A DNA stretch of 64,000 nt from Microbacterium horticulturae (GTDB taxonomy: Bacteria; Actinomycetota; Actinomycetes; Actinomycetales; Microbacteriaceae), in contig NZ_CP119108.1 of NCBI RefSeq assembly GCF_029094505.1, positions 3,534,001 to 3,598,000 on the forward strand, given 5' to 3'. This document shows, piece by piece, positions 50,333-60,189 of this stretch (within the stretch, counting starts at the first letter, position 1; the number at the start of each line of letters is the position of its first letter). Both the position numbers and the translations under genes were made by a program. The notes beneath the pieces were generated by a model that saw only the letters and a program-made list of their open reading frames with translations, did no database searches and was not told where the DNA came from.

Positions 50333-50337
50333 CGTGC

Positions 50338-50706
50338 TTACGCCTTCGCCCCGGCGGTGGCCTTGCGAGCAGCCTTGGCCTCGCTGCGGACCTTCTCGGC
50401 GGCGACCTGGGCGATCGCCTCCTCGGCACGCAGGACCTTGGTGCGCATGACGAGCTCGTTCAGCTTGAGCTGACGGTCGAGCTCCTGCGTCGCCTCGCTG
50501 GTCGCGGTGAAGTCGACGACGGCGTAGATGCCCTCGTTCTTCTTCTGGATCTCGTACGCCAGACGGCGACGGCCCCAGATGTCCACGTTGTCGATCGTTC
50601 CCTTGGCGTCGGTGATGACCTTGAGGAACTTGTCCAGGTGCGTCGAGACCTGGCGCTCATCGATCTCAGGGTTCAGAATGACCATGAGTTCGTACTGGTG
50701 CGTCAC
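50338..50706 (-). CDS. rpsF: 30S ribosomal protein S6
   Basis: 122 residues. [20 protein letters not shown], then [20 protein letters not shown] is the S6 signature, with an Ala/Lys-rich tail. S6 pairs with S18 on the small subunit. It is the first gene of the operon; GGAGGTGGG before the ATG is a strong ribosome site. Confidence 0.97.
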   Translation of the reverse strand: MTHQYELMVILNPEIDERQVSTHLDKFLKVITDAKGTIDNVDIWGRRRLAYEIQKKNEGIYAVVDFTATSEATQELDRQLKLNELVMRTKVLRAEEAIAQVAAEKVRSEAKAARKATAGAKA

Positions 50707-50812
50707 TTACCCACCTCCTTCGGACTAGAACGGCTCGCAGGCATTTCCCACGAGCAGGAGGGTGTGTTGCGCATCGTCCGGCGTGCGGGGCACACCAGAC
50801 AACCTTGACAGT

Positions 50813-51742
50813 CTATCGGATGCCGCTGCCCGCGTCGAACTCGAGCGAGGGCTCGTCGGCCACCGACAGCGAGAGGACCGCGGTCTCGACGATCTCCTGC
50901 GACTCGATCTGCCGTTCGAGGTCGCGCAGCCGCACGGCCACGTCGTGCTCCTGCGCGTCGCCGGCCAGGTCGACCTCCGCCACCACGAACAAGCGGTTCG
51001 GGCCGACGTACTCCAGGTGCAGGTAGGTGACGCGCTCGATCTCGGGGTCGCTCAGCAGCGCAAGCCCCGCACGCGCCCGCACCCCGACGCTGACGGTCGT
51101 ACCGATGAGGAAGGCGACATTGCGGCGGATCAGCATGACCGCGACGATCCCCAGCAGAATGCCCACGAGGATGGATCCTGCGGCATCCCACACCGCCTCA
51201 CCGGTCAGCTGGTGCGCCAGAATCGAGCCACCGGCCAGGCCGAGGCCGATCAGTGCCGCGGCATCCTCGAAGAAGACCGCCCGCAGCGTGGTGTCGCTGG
51301 TGTCGAGCACGAAGTCCCAGGTGGACGATCCGCGCTGGTGCGCGAGCCGGCGCGACTTGACGAACGCCTGCAGAAACGACGAGCCCTCGAACACGAACGC
51401 GATGCCCAGCACGACGTAGGCGATCACCGGGTCTTCGACCGGCTCGGCCGAGCCCAGCTCCTGGATGCCGTGCATCACCGACACGATGGCGCCCGCGGTG
51501 AAGATGCCGAACGCGGCGATCAGCGACCAGACGAACGCGCTGCGCCCGTACCCGAGCGGGTGTCGTTCGTCCTTGGGCTTGGCCGAGTGCCGATCGGCGA
51601 TGAGCAGGAACACCTCGTTGCCGGCATCCGCCCACGAATGCGCCGCCTCGGCGACCATCGATGCCGACGAGGTGAGGGCGGCCGCCACCGTCTTGGCGAC
51701 CGCGACGAGGATGTTGGCGAGGAATGCGATGATCACCGTCAC
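50813..51742 (-). CDS. Cation diffusion facilitator (CDF) transporter
   Basis: 309 residues with six membrane helices. SSASMVAEAAHSWADAGNEV is TM2 with the HxxxD metal site (His and Asp), ERHPLGYGRSAFVWSLIAAF follows, and FFEDAAALIGLGLAGGSILA is TM5 with its Asp. The C-terminal cytoplasmic domain is present but ends early. It exports zinc, manganese or iron; the metal cannot be told. TAGCCT (51749-51754) ends 6 nt before the GTG, so it is probably leaderless. Confidence 0.9.
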   Translation of the reverse strand: MTVIIAFLANILVAVAKTVAAALTSSASMVAEAAHSWADAGNEVFLLIADRHSAKPKDERHPLGYGRSAFVWSLIAAFGIFTAGAIVSVMHGIQELGSAEPVEDPVIAYVVLGIAFVFEGSSFLQAFVKSRRLAHQRGSSTWDFVLDTSDTTLRAVFFEDAAALIGLGLAGGSILAHQLTGEAVWDAAGSILVGILLGIVAVMLIRRNVAFLIGTTVSVGVRARAGLALLSDPEIERVTYLHLEYVGPNRLFVVAEVDLAGDAQEHDVAVRLRDLERQIESQEIVETAVLSLSVADEPSLEFDAGSGIR

Positions 51743-51812
51743 GCCGAAAGGCTACGCCCGCGCGCTCCCGGTACCGTGGTCGAATGCTGTGCGAACCGGA
51801 CGAGGTGGACCG

Positions 51813-52970
51813 ATGACGCTGCCCTTCGACGCGAGTGCCCTGACCGAACCGGTCGACAAGAAGGCCGCACGCGCCTTCTGGAAGAGCGTGCGGCCCGCCG
51901 GCGCGAACGTCGGCCGCATCATCGGCGGCGTGTTCATCGCCGTGTTCCTGGTGTTCTTCATCGGCGTCGCCGCGCAGGTGCTTCGGGCGTTCTTCGCGGC
52001 CGGTGCCGACATCGGCGGCGGATTCGGCACCATGTTCATGGTCGTGCCGATCATCTTCCTCGCCCTGATCGTCGTCGGAGCGCTCGCCGTCGGGCGGAAC
52101 CTGCTGGGCTCCGGCGCGGCGGTCATGGCGTATCGGCTCGACCGCTTCGCCCACGCCAACGGCATGGCCTACGACGTCGGCCTGGCCGATCCGCAGCTGC
52201 CGGGCATGATCTTCCAGCGTGGACACGACCGCCGCTCGTCGAACCTGGTGCGCGGGCAGCGGCCGCGCTTCGTCGAGTTCGGCAACTACCGCTACAAGAC
52301 GGGCTCGGGCAAGAGCGAGTCCACACATACCTGGGGTTACGTCGCGATCAAACTCGATGCGCCGCTGCCCAACATCGTGCTCGACGCGAAGAGCAACAAC
52401 GGACTGTTCGGGTCGAACCTGCCCGCGTCGTTCGCCCGCGGCCAGCGCCTGTCGCTCGAGGGCGACTTCGACGACCACTTCGCGCTGTACTGCCCCGAAG
52501 GGTACGAGCAGGATGCCCTGTACCTGTTCACGCCCGACATCATGGCGCGGTTCGTCGACCATGCCGCCGCGCTCGACGTCGAGATCGTCGACGACTGGCT
52601 GTTCCTGTACGCACAGCGCCACCTGTCGACGCTCGACCCGGCGACGTGGCAATGGCTGTTCGCAACCGTGGGCGCGATCCTCGACAAAATGGCGCAGTGG
52701 GCACGCTGGCGCGACGATCGGTTGGCTCGCGATGCCGCGACCACCGCGACCGCGAACGCCGCCGTGGGCGCACCCGAGACCGGCGGCGCTCTCTCCGCTG
52801 GGGTCGGCGCCGCACCGCAGCATCCCTTCGTCGCAGGTTCCACGCCGCTGGCCCCACCGCCACCCGGCGTCGCACCGCAGGGCCGCCGTCTGCGCGGGGG
52901 CGTGCCGGTGGCCGCCCTCGTGGGGGTGGCCGTGATAGCGGTCGGGTGGTTCTTCCTCTTCGCGCGCTGA
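51813..52970 (+). CDS. Membrane protein, full-length paralogue of 16863-17291
   Basis: 385 residues. Two membrane helices lie at about 34-58 and 72-95, a soluble middle domain runs from GAAVMAYRLDRFAHANGMAY to about 290, then a Pro/Ala-rich linker and a last helix (PVAALVGVAVIAVGWFFLF). The soluble domain has HTWGYVAIKLDAPLPNIVLD and LEGDFDDHFALYCPEGYEQD, conserved among hypothetical actinobacterial proteins. Function unknown. A shortened relative lacking all membrane helices is at 16863-17291. Confidence 0.75.
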   Translation: MTLPFDASALTEPVDKKAARAFWKSVRPAGANVGRIIGGVFIAVFLVFFIGVAAQVLRAFFAAGADIGGGFGTMFMVVPIIFLALIVVGALAVGRNLLGSGAAVMAYRLDRFAHANGMAYDVGLADPQLPGMIFQRGHDRRSSNLVRGQRPRFVEFGNYRYKTGSGKSESTHTWGYVAIKLDAPLPNIVLDAKSNNGLFGSNLPASFARGQRLSLEGDFDDHFALYCPEGYEQDALYLFTPDIMARFVDHAAALDVEIVDDWLFLYAQRHLSTLDPATWQWLFATVGAILDKMAQWARWRDDRLARDAATTATANAAVGAPETGGALSAGVGAAPQHPFVAGSTPLAPPPPGVAPQGRRLRGGVPVAALVGVAVIAVGWFFLFAR

Positions 52971-53000
52971 CGGCGCCGACCTGCCCGCTACGGTGGTCGG

Positions 53001-54003
53001 ATGGAATGGACGGCGGATGTCGCAGCCGGCGACTGGCTGCGCAAACGGCTCGACGAGCACTGGGCGCAGACCATGCACATCGTGGTGCCGCGCGGGTTCG
53101 AGGCGTATGCACGCGTGTTCCACCCGACCGTGCGGGAGCGGCCGGTCAGCGGCACGTGGCCGGCGGAGGACGACACCCGGGCGTGGGAAGCCTTCTTCGC
53201 CGCGGGGACCGAGGTCGATGCCGAGCAGGTCACATGGCAGCGCACGGCCGATGCGTTCGGCACCGTCATGCACCCGCTGGCACAGTGGCCGCGCATCGTG
53301 CGCAGCGACGACCCCCACGGCGGGTGCGCCCCGTGACGATGACGGCTGGCGGTACGACCCGCCCGAGCAGGGCGCCCTCGTCGCTGAGCCGCTCGCGGCG
53401 CTCGCCAGGCTGCTCGCCGAGGCGACGACGACGCCGGATGCCGGTTACGCCGGTGTCTGGGAGGGCTGGGGCGGCCTGGTCGGCACGATGGTGCACGATG
53501 CGGCGAGCGGGCTGTTCGGAAATGTCAGCGGGATGCCGCGGAGGTACGCGGAATACACGTCGGATGACACGCCGCACCGCTCCGTGCTGTATCGGTCGCT
53601 GAAGGACGTCTTCAACAACCCGTTCCGCAAAGGCACCTGGCAGCCCGGCATCCTCTCCGACGAGATCTCACGCGGCCCGCGTCTGGAGCTGCCGAACCGG
53701 TCGTATGTGCTGTTCCGCGGCGGGGTCACGACGTTCGGCGACCCGGGCTGGCCGGTCCGCGTACCGTGGAGCGATCAGACCGATGCCGACGAGCAGCGGT
53801 GGGTACGGCCGCCGGACGCGCCCAACCTGGTCTGGCCCGACGACCACGCGTGGGTGATGGTCAGCGAGATCGATTTCGACTCGACGATCGTGGCCGGCTC
53901 CGCCGAGCTGATCGCGGCGATCGTCGCCGATCCGGCGCTGGAAGCGGCATCCATCCCCGCCGACTCCGACCTGTCGTGGGATGCGGACGAGGTGAACCGC
54001 TGA
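53001..54003 (+). pseudogene. Hypothetical protein broken by a frameshift at a C5 run
   Basis: The first part (53001-53336) reads MHIVVPRGFEAYARVFHPTV and ends at a TGA. The second part (to 54003) continues in the +1 frame with DDDGWRYDPPEQGALVAEPL and runs to WVMVSEIDFDSTIVAGSAEL. Removing one C from the CCCCC at 53312-53316 joins them as SDDPTAGAPRDDDGWRYDPP, one protein of about 333 residues of a known hypothetical actinobacterial family. So it is either a true frameshift or a sequencing error. TACGGT (52989-52994) ends 6 nt before the ATG, a leaderless start. Function unknown. Confidence 0.75.
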
Positions 54004-54077
54004 CGGTGCCGAGCACGCTCACCGCTTTGGCTGACGAGCACGGCACCCGCTTCTCGATGCTCGTCAGGTTCGTCGCG

Positions 54078-54764
54078 TCAGCGATCGGCGGCGGGGCGGT
54101 GCGGGCCTCGCTCTTCTGACGCTGTCTTGCGCACGCCCAGCAGCCGGGCGAACAGCCGGTGCAGGGGCCCGGTCAGCATCAGGAGGAACAGCGCGTAGTA
54201 ACTGATCTGCGTCACGGTCACGGCGATCACGAGCGCGATGCCGAACAGCAGAGTCATCGAGATGTCAACGGCCATCCCGCGGCGCACGTCCGCGTCGTCG
54301 ATGGAGTGGAGTTCGGGATGCCGGTGCAGCACGAGCCGCTGGACCAGGGCGAGGGCGCTGGTGAGCATCATCGTGCCGATGTACACGACCTTCACGACCG
54401 GGTCGTCGTCGGGCATGGCGCCCGTGAGGGCAGTGGCCACCGGCATCCACACGATCGTCAGCAGCCACGCGATGCACACCCACAGCAGGCGGGTCGAGAC
54501 GAATTCGACGCGGGCGAACAGCTGGTGCTGGTTGACCCAGAAGCTCGCGATGACGACGAAGCTGATGGCGAACGTGATGAGCTGCCACTGGTGCTCGGCG
54601 AACCAGCCGGCGGTGCCGAGTCCGGGTTCGGCGTCGCCGACGCTCTCCATCAGCGGCAGGATCAGCAGCGTCATGGCGATCGCGACGACCGCGTCGACGA
54701 ACGCCTTGGCACGCTCGGCGCTGAAGATGCGGGTCTCGCGCTCCGTTGGGTTCTCGTCGCTCAC
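54078..54764 (-). CDS. TMEM175-family (DUF1211) potassium-channel-like protein
   Basis: 228 residues with six helices. [20 protein letters not shown] followed by TLLILPL is the TM1 pore signature of bacterial TMEM175 channels (usually RxxxFSDGVFAIAITLL; here FVDAV). [20 protein letters not shown] is the second conserved block. The family conducts K+ as a tetramer. The start is GTG at 54764 with TACCAT (54771-54776) ending 6 nt upstream, so leaderless; longer in-frame starts are unlikely. Confidence 0.88.
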   Translation of the reverse strand: MSDENPTERETRIFSAERAKAFVDAVVAIAMTLLILPLMESVGDAEPGLGTAGWFAEHQWQLITFAISFVVIASFWVNQHQLFARVEFVSTRLLWVCIAWLLTIVWMPVATALTGAMPDDDPVVKVVYIGTMMLTSALALVQRLVLHRHPELHSIDDADVRRGMAVDISMTLLFGIALVIAVTVTQISYYALFLLMLTGPLHRLFARLLGVRKTASEERGPHRPAADR

Positions 54765-54820
54765 GGTGCGATGGTAGCGGAGGCGCTCGAGCAGATAGGC
54801 TCGCCGCGGAAGGAGCGACG

Positions 54821-55909
54821 ATGCACGATCTCGAACAGGCCCGCCGTACTCGTGATTGGGTAAGCGAGGCGGTGCGGAGGGTCGCCGCTGACGCCAACCG
54901 GTCGAGCGACACACATCTGCTGACGGTTCCGTTGCCGACCGAGTGGGGCATCGAGCTCTACCTCAAGGACGAGTCGACGCACCCGACCGGGAGTCTGAAG
55001 CACCGGCTCGCGCGGTCACTGTTCTTGTACGGCCTGTGCAACGGGTGGATTCTCGAGGACACCACCATCGTCGAGGCATCGAGCGGCTCGACGGCCGTCT
55101 CGGAGGCGTATTTCGCCCGGATGCTGGGGCTGCCGTTCGTCGCGGTCGTGACGCGGTCGACCACGCGCGAGAAGCTCGACCTCATCGAGTTCTACGGCGG
55201 CCGGTGCCACTTCGTCGACGACCCGGGCGAGGTGTACGCCGAAGCCGCCCGCATCGCAGCCTCCTGCGGTGGCCACTACATGGACCAGTTCACGTACGCG
55301 GAGCGCGCGACCGACTGGCGCGGCAACAACAACATCGCCGAGTCGATCTTCGAGCAGCTCTCGGCTGAACAACACCCGGTGCCGCGGTGGATCGTCGTCG
55401 GTGCCGGCACCGGCGGCACCAGTGCGACGATCGGTCGCTATCTGCGGTACCAGCGGCATCCCACCCAGCTGTGCGTGGCCGATCCCGAGAACTCGGCGTT
55501 CCTGGACGCCTGGGCCACCGGCGACCTGACCGTCACCACGGGTGCGCCCAGTCGCATCGAAGGCATCGGCCGCCCGCGGGTCGAGCCGAGCTTCTTGCCG
55601 CAGATCGTCGACCACATGGTGCGGGTGCCGGATGCCGCATCCATCGCCGCGATGCGGTTCGTCCGCGCACGCACGGGGTACGGCGCCGGCGCATCGACGG
55701 GCACGAACCTGTGGGCGGCGTTCGGGCTGATCGCCGACATGCTGCGCCGCGGCGAGACCGGCAGTGTCGTCACGCTGCTGTGCGACTCGGCCGACCGCTA
55801 CCGGCACACCTACGGCGACGACGCGTGGCTCGCCGAGCGCGGCATCGACCTCGCGGGGCCTTCGGCTGTGCTCGAGGAGTTCGCCGCGACCGGCGCCTGG
55901 CCTGCCTGA
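54821..55909 (+). CDS. cds1: PLP-dependent cysteine synthase-family enzyme, Cds1-like
   Basis: 362 residues. [20 protein letters not shown] carries the PLP-binding Lys, [20 protein letters not shown] the substrate loop, and [20 protein letters not shown] the phosphate-binding Gly loop. The extended pattern and the [10 protein letters not shown] block match the Mycobacterium tuberculosis cysteine desulfhydrase Cds1, which makes H2S, ammonia and pyruvate from cysteine. GGAAGGAG precedes the ATG at 54821. It is not near other sulfur genes. Confidence 0.87.
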   Translation: MHDLEQARRTRDWVSEAVRRVAADANRSSDTHLLTVPLPTEWGIELYLKDESTHPTGSLKHRLARSLFLYGLCNGWILEDTTIVEASSGSTAVSEAYFARMLGLPFVAVVTRSTTREKLDLIEFYGGRCHFVDDPGEVYAEAARIAASCGGHYMDQFTYAERATDWRGNNNIAESIFEQLSAEQHPVPRWIVVGAGTGGTSATIGRYLRYQRHPTQLCVADPENSAFLDAWATGDLTVTTGAPSRIEGIGRPRVEPSFLPQIVDHMVRVPDAASIAAMRFVRARTGYGAGASTGTNLWAAFGLIADMLRRGETGSVVTLLCDSADRYRHTYGDDAWLAERGIDLAGPSAVLEEFAATGAWPA

Positions 55910-56036
55910 GGGCGCGGCGTGCGCCGGGCCGAGGGCTGCGGCCCACGGCATCCCCCCGCCGCCCTCTGCCGCCCCCTGCCGCCCTCTGCCGCCCTCTGTG
56001 CCGAGAGTCGCGTACGCCCACGCCTTCTCGGCCGTC

Positions 56037-56126
56037 CCTCGCCCCAGGCGAGGAGATCTGCCGGGGCGAGGGCCTTTTCGCGCATTTCGGCCCTCGCGTC
56101 GTCCATTCCCCTCGCCCGAGGCGAGG
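56037..56126. repeat. Intergenic structured repeat, family D copy 2
   Basis: 90 bp, same length and layout as 21372-21461: CTCGCCCCAGGCGAG and CTCGCCCGAGGCGAG at the two ends, inner stem GCGAGGGCC with GGCCCTCGC, and the conserved words GATCTGCCG, TTTCGCGC and CGTCGTCCA. Confidence 0.65.
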
Positions 56127-56176
56127 ATGACCGGAATGGCGAGCGGGTACTGCGCCGGACACCATCCTTGAACGCT

Positions 56177-56228
56177 ATTGAACTTCCTGCTCACACACCG
56201 GCAACGCTGTGTGAGCAGGAAGTTCAAT
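56177..56228. repeat. Intergenic inverted repeat, family B copy 2
   Basis: Perfect 21-nt arms (56177-56197 and 56208-56228, beginning ATTGAACTTCC and ending GGAAGTTCAAT) with a 10-nt spacer. It is nearly the same arm as in 19071-19147, with a shorter loop, and lies next to the family D copy. Confidence 0.7.
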
Positions 56229-56321
56229 ATGGTGTGACGATGCGCCTCGCCCGCATCATCCAACCGGCGAGACGTCAGGTCGCGGGGGCCGGCGCCCGAC
56301 GCGCGGCCCCGGGAAGCCGCC

Positions 56322-58058
56322 TCAGCGGTCCTCGGTGTCGGCGGCCTCGGCGGCGGCCCAGGCAGCGCGGCGCGCGGCCTGCTGGTCGGGGTCGGGCACC
56401 GGGATCGACGCCAGCAGCCGCCGCGTGTACTCGTCGCGGGCGTCGCCGAGAACCTGGGCGGTCGTGCCCTGCTCGCGGATCGTCCCGTGCCGGAGCACCA
56501 CGATGCGGTCGGCGACCTCGTCGATCACCGCGAGGTCGTGGCTGATGAACAGGCACGCGAAACCGAACTGGGCCTGAAGCTCGGCGAACAGCTCGAGCAC
56601 CCGCGCCTGCACCGACACGTCGAGCGCGCTGGTGGGCTCGTCGGCGATGAGCAGCTTGGGCTGCAGCGCTATCGCGCGCGCCAGCGAGGCGCGCTGGCGC
56701 TGCCCGCCCGACAGCTCGTGCGGGTACCGGTCGCCGTACGAGGTGGGCAGGTGCACGGCATCCAACAGCTGGTCCACCCGGCCGCGGGCGGCGCGGGGAT
56801 TCGCGGCCCGCCCGTGCACGACGAGCGGTTCAGCGATGCACTCGGCGATCGTCAGCAGCGGGTTGAAGCTCGTGGCCGGGTCTTGGAAGACGAACCCGAT
56901 GTCGGGTCGCAGCTTCTTCAGCCCGCGCATCGTCGTGCCGCGCATCTCGTGCCCGAGCACCCTGAGCGAGCCGTCGACGACCTGGGTGAGCCCGACGATC
57001 GAACGGCCGATGGTCGTCTTTCCCGAGCCCGACTCGCCGACGAGGCCCAGCACCTCGCCGGGGGCGATCCAGAAGTCGACACCCTGCACGGCCACCACGC
57101 CGGTGCGCCCGAAGCGCCCGGGGTAGGCGATGTGCAGGTTCTTCGCGACGACGAGCGACCCCTCCGGCGGCTCGGTCGGCGCGGGTGCGGTGCGATCCTG
57201 GGTCGCGCTCTTGCCGCGTCCGACGTGCGGCACCGCGGCCAGCAGCTTCTTCGTGTACTCCTCGCGGGGAGCCGCGAACAGCTCGCGTGCCGTCGCCTGC
57301 TCGACGATGTCGCCCTGGTACATCACGACGACCCGGTCGGCGAGATCGGCGACCACGCCCATGTTGTGCGTGATGAGCACGACGGTCGCCCCGAACTCGT
57401 CACGGGCCGTGCGCAGCAGATCGAGGATCTCGGCCTGCACCGTCACGTCGAGCGCCGTGGTCGGCTCGTCGGCGATGATCAAGCCGGCGTTGAGCACAAG
57501 CGCCATAGCGATGACGATGCGCTGCTTCTGCCCGCCCGAGAACTGGTGCGGATAGTCGTCGACCCGCCGGTCGGGCTCGGGAATGCCGACCCGCCGCATG
57601 ATGTCGATCGCGGCCCTCTTCGCCTCGCGCTTCGAGATGCGGTGGTGGGCGCGCAGCCCCTCGGCGATCTGGAAGCCGACGGTGTACACCGGGTTCAGCG
57701 CTGTCGACGGCTCTTGGAACACCATCGCCGCGTCGCGCCCGCGCATCGCGCGCAGGTCGGCGTGCGACGCGTGCACGACATCGGTCTCGTCGCCGTTGGG
57801 CCCGCGGATGATCAGGGCGCCCTGCAGGGTCGCGGTCTCGGGCAGCAGCCCCAGCAGCGCGTTCGCGGTCACGGTCTTGCCCGATCCCGACTCGCCCACG
57901 ATCGCGAGCACCTCGCCGGCGTGCGCCTCGAGCGAGATGCCGTTCACCGCGACGACCGGGTCGCCGTCCGTTGCGAACGTGACCTTGAGGTTGTGGATGG
58001 ATGCCGCGTCGGGCGCGCCCGCATCGGGCGCCGACGCATCGCGCGTGGTGTCGCTCAT
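56322..58058 (-). CDS. Peptide ABC importer, fused double ATPase
   Basis: 578 residues: two ABC ATPase domains in one chain, equal to DppD and DppF fused. First half: VGESGSGKTVTANALLGLLP (Walker A), SGGQKQRIVIAMAL (signature), LIIADEPTTALDV (Walker B). Second half: [47 protein letters not shown]. Each half ends with the oligopeptide-type C-terminal extension. It powers uptake through the two permeases encoded upstream. The start overlaps the upstream permease stop by ATGA (58055-58058). Confidence 0.95.
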   Translation of the reverse strand: MSDTTRDASAPDAGAPDAASIHNLKVTFATDGDPVVAVNGISLEAHAGEVLAIVGESGSGKTVTANALLGLLPETATLQGALIIRGPNGDETDVVHASHADLRAMRGRDAAMVFQEPSTALNPVYTVGFQIAEGLRAHHRISKREAKRAAIDIMRRVGIPEPDRRVDDYPHQFSGGQKQRIVIAMALVLNAGLIIADEPTTALDVTVQAEILDLLRTARDEFGATVVLITHNMGVVADLADRVVVMYQGDIVEQATARELFAAPREEYTKKLLAAVPHVGRGKSATQDRTAPAPTEPPEGSLVVAKNLHIAYPGRFGRTGVVAVQGVDFWIAPGEVLGLVGESGSGKTTIGRSIVGLTQVVDGSLRVLGHEMRGTTMRGLKKLRPDIGFVFQDPATSFNPLLTIAECIAEPLVVHGRAANPRAARGRVDQLLDAVHLPTSYGDRYPHELSGGQRQRASLARAIALQPKLLIADEPTSALDVSVQARVLELFAELQAQFGFACLFISHDLAVIDEVADRIVVLRHGTIREQGTTAQVLGDARDEYTRRLLASIPVPDPDQQAARRAAWAAAEAADTEDR

Positions 58059-59089
58059 TCTGCGGCCTCCTTCTCTGCGGCGACCACGGCAGCGCGCCGC
58101 CGGCGGCGCAGCCGCGGGTCGCTGAGGTCGTTCAGGCTCTCGCCGACCAGCGTGATGCCGAGCACCACGAGAACTATGGCGACGCCGGGCGGGATGGCCG
58201 TCCACCAGATGTGGCTGGTCACGTCGGAGACCGAGCGCGACAGGTCGTAGCCCCACTCGGCGGCAGCGGTCGCCTCGATCCCGAAGCCCAGGAAGCCCAG
58301 GCCGGCCAGGGTCAGCACCGCCTCGGATGCGTTCAGGGTCACCACGACCGGCACCGAGCGGGTCGAGTTGCGCAGCACGTGCCGGGTGAGGATGCGCAGC
58401 GTCGGCACGCCGATCACCTTCGCCGACTCGACGAACGGCTCGGCCTTGACCCGCACCACCTCGCTGCGCACGATGCGGAAGTACTGCGGCACGAACACCA
58501 CGGTGATCGAGATCGCCGCGGCGAGGATGCCGCCCCACAGCGTCGACTGCCCGTGGCTGATCACGATCGCCATGACGATGGCCAGAAGCAGCGACGGGAA
58601 CGCGTAGATCGCGTCGGCGATGACCACGAGGATGCGGTCGATCCATCCGCCGAAGTATCCCGAGAGCAGGCCGATGAAGATGCCGATGAAGATCGAGAAG
58701 ATGATCGCGCAGATGATGACCAGCAGGGCCGTCTGCGCTCCCCAGATGGTGCGCGAGAGCACGTCGAAGCCGCTGACCGTGGTGCCGAGCAGGTTCTGCG
58801 CGCTCGGCGCCTGGAGGGTGCCGAAGTCCTGTCCGTCGGCCGTGGTGCGCTGCGCGTAGCCGTACGGGGCGATCCACGGCGCGAAGATCGCCACGATCAC
58901 GAACACGCCGGTGAGCACGAGCCCGGTCACGAGCATGGTGCGCTGCCAGCCGACGCTGTGCTTCAGATGCGATACGACCGGGATCCGGTCGCTCAGCGGC
59001 CGCTTGGGCGCGCCGAGTCCAGCGGGAAGCACGCCGGTCTCGGCCGGATCGAAGACGCCGGTGGGGGTGGGATCCTGGGTCTCGCTCAT
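58055..59089 (-). CDS. Peptide ABC importer, DppC-type permease
   Basis: 344 residues with an N-terminal tail and six membrane helices; VVSHLKHSVGWQRTMLVTGL begins the OppC_N part, and FVESAKVIGVPTLRILTRHV is the EAA loop that contacts the ATPase. Second permease of the dipeptide-type operon, overlapping the ATPase gene by 4 nt and following the DppB-type gene by 1 bp. Confidence 0.93.
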   Translation of the reverse strand: MSETQDPTPTGVFDPAETGVLPAGLGAPKRPLSDRIPVVSHLKHSVGWQRTMLVTGLVLTGVFVIVAIFAPWIAPYGYAQRTTADGQDFGTLQAPSAQNLLGTTVSGFDVLSRTIWGAQTALLVIICAIIFSIFIGIFIGLLSGYFGGWIDRILVVIADAIYAFPSLLLAIVMAIVISHGQSTLWGGILAAAISITVVFVPQYFRIVRSEVVRVKAEPFVESAKVIGVPTLRILTRHVLRNSTRSVPVVVTLNASEAVLTLAGLGFLGFGIEATAAAEWGYDLSRSVSDVTSHIWWTAIPPGVAIVLVVLGITLVGESLNDLSDPRLRRRRRAAVVAAEKEAAE

Positions 59090-59090
59090 G

Positions 59091-60167
59091 TCAGTACCTC
59101 ACTCGCGGGTCGATCACCACGGCGATGACGTCGACGATGAAGTTCACGACCGCCACGACCACCGCGATCATGATGACGATGCCCTGCACGGCCACGAAAT
59201 CTCGGGCTTTCAAGTACTCGGCCAGCATGAAGCCGAGACCCTTCCACTCGAACGAGGTCTCGGTCAGCACGGCCCCCGCCAGCAGCAGTGCTATCTGCAG
59301 GCCGATCAGTGTGACGATCGGAATCAGCGCGGGGCGGTACGCGTGCTTTGTGACAAGACGGTACTCACCGACGCCGCGTGACCGGGCCGAGGTCACGTAC
59401 TGTGCGCCGAGTGTGCCGATGACGTTGATGCGCACCAGGCGCAGGAAGACGCCGGCGGTCAGGATCCCGAGCGCGAGACCAGGGAGCACCGCATGCCACA
59501 GGACGTCGATCACCGCATCGGGGTTGCCCAGTCGGATCGCGTCGATGAGGTAGATGCCGCTGGGGTTGTTCAGGGTCTCCAGCTGGAGCTCGACGCGGGT
59601 GGATGCGCGGCCCGAGACCGGCAGGATGTTGAACTGCACGGCGAACACGAGCTTCAGCAGGATCGCGATGAAGAAGATCGGCGTCGCGTAGCCGAGGATC
59701 GCGCCCACGCGGAGCACGGCATCCTGCCACCGATCGCGCTTGTAGGCGGCGACCAGCCCCAGCGGAATGCCGATGATGAACGCGACGATCAGCGCATAGA
59801 ACGCGAGCTCGAGCGTCGCCGACCCGTACTGCAGGAGGATCTCGGTGACCGGCCGGTGGTCGGTCAGGGTCGTGCCGAAGTCGCCGCGGAACACGCCGAG
59901 CAGATAGTCCAGGTACTGGACGATCAGCGGCCGGTCGTAGCCGGCCTCGTGGATGCGGGCGGCGAGCTGCTCGGGCGGCAGCTTTCCGCCGAGGGCCGCG
60001 GTGATCGGGTCACCGGTCAGCCGCATCAGGAAGAACACCGTCGTGACGAGGATGAACACCGTCGGGATGATCAGCAGCAGGCGGACGAGGATGTAACGCC
60101 AGAGCCCGCCGCTTCGGGCGCGAACGGGTTTGGACGCCAGGTCGGCGTCTTCGACGACAGTGGTCAT
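59091..60167 (-). CDS. Peptide ABC importer, DppB-type permease
   Basis: 358 residues, six helices. LVRLLLIIPTVFILVTTVFF is the first helix of the DppB group, DYLLGVFRGDFGTTL the conserved following block, and VTSARSRGVGEYRLVTKHAY the EAA loop. An N-terminal 20-residue cytoplasmic tail precedes TM1. It lies between the lipoprotein gene (with a long hairpin in the gap) and the DppC-type gene. Confidence 0.94.
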   Translation of the reverse strand: MTTVVEDADLASKPVRARSGGLWRYILVRLLLIIPTVFILVTTVFFLMRLTGDPITAALGGKLPPEQLAARIHEAGYDRPLIVQYLDYLLGVFRGDFGTTLTDHRPVTEILLQYGSATLELAFYALIVAFIIGIPLGLVAAYKRDRWQDAVLRVGAILGYATPIFFIAILLKLVFAVQFNILPVSGRASTRVELQLETLNNPSGIYLIDAIRLGNPDAVIDVLWHAVLPGLALGILTAGVFLRLVRINVIGTLGAQYVTSARSRGVGEYRLVTKHAYRPALIPIVTLIGLQIALLLAGAVLTETSFEWKGLGFMLAEYLKARDFVAVQGIVIMIAVVVAVVNFIVDVIAVVIDPRVRY

Positions 60168-60189
60168 GCATTTCCTTCACTTGACGACA

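Larger units (their letters stand above)
55910..56321. other. Gene-free interval with family D and family B repeats
   Basis: 412 bp between convergent genes. It has a run of CCCTCTGCCGCC short repeats (about 55965-56000), the family D element (56037-56126) and the family B inverted repeat (56177-56228). No gene is supported. Confidence 0.65.

Noticed and set aside
54006..54119. A 37-codon frame after the broken gene
   Set aside because: It overlaps the end of the TMEM175-type gene on the other strand and lacks a ribosome site or homology.
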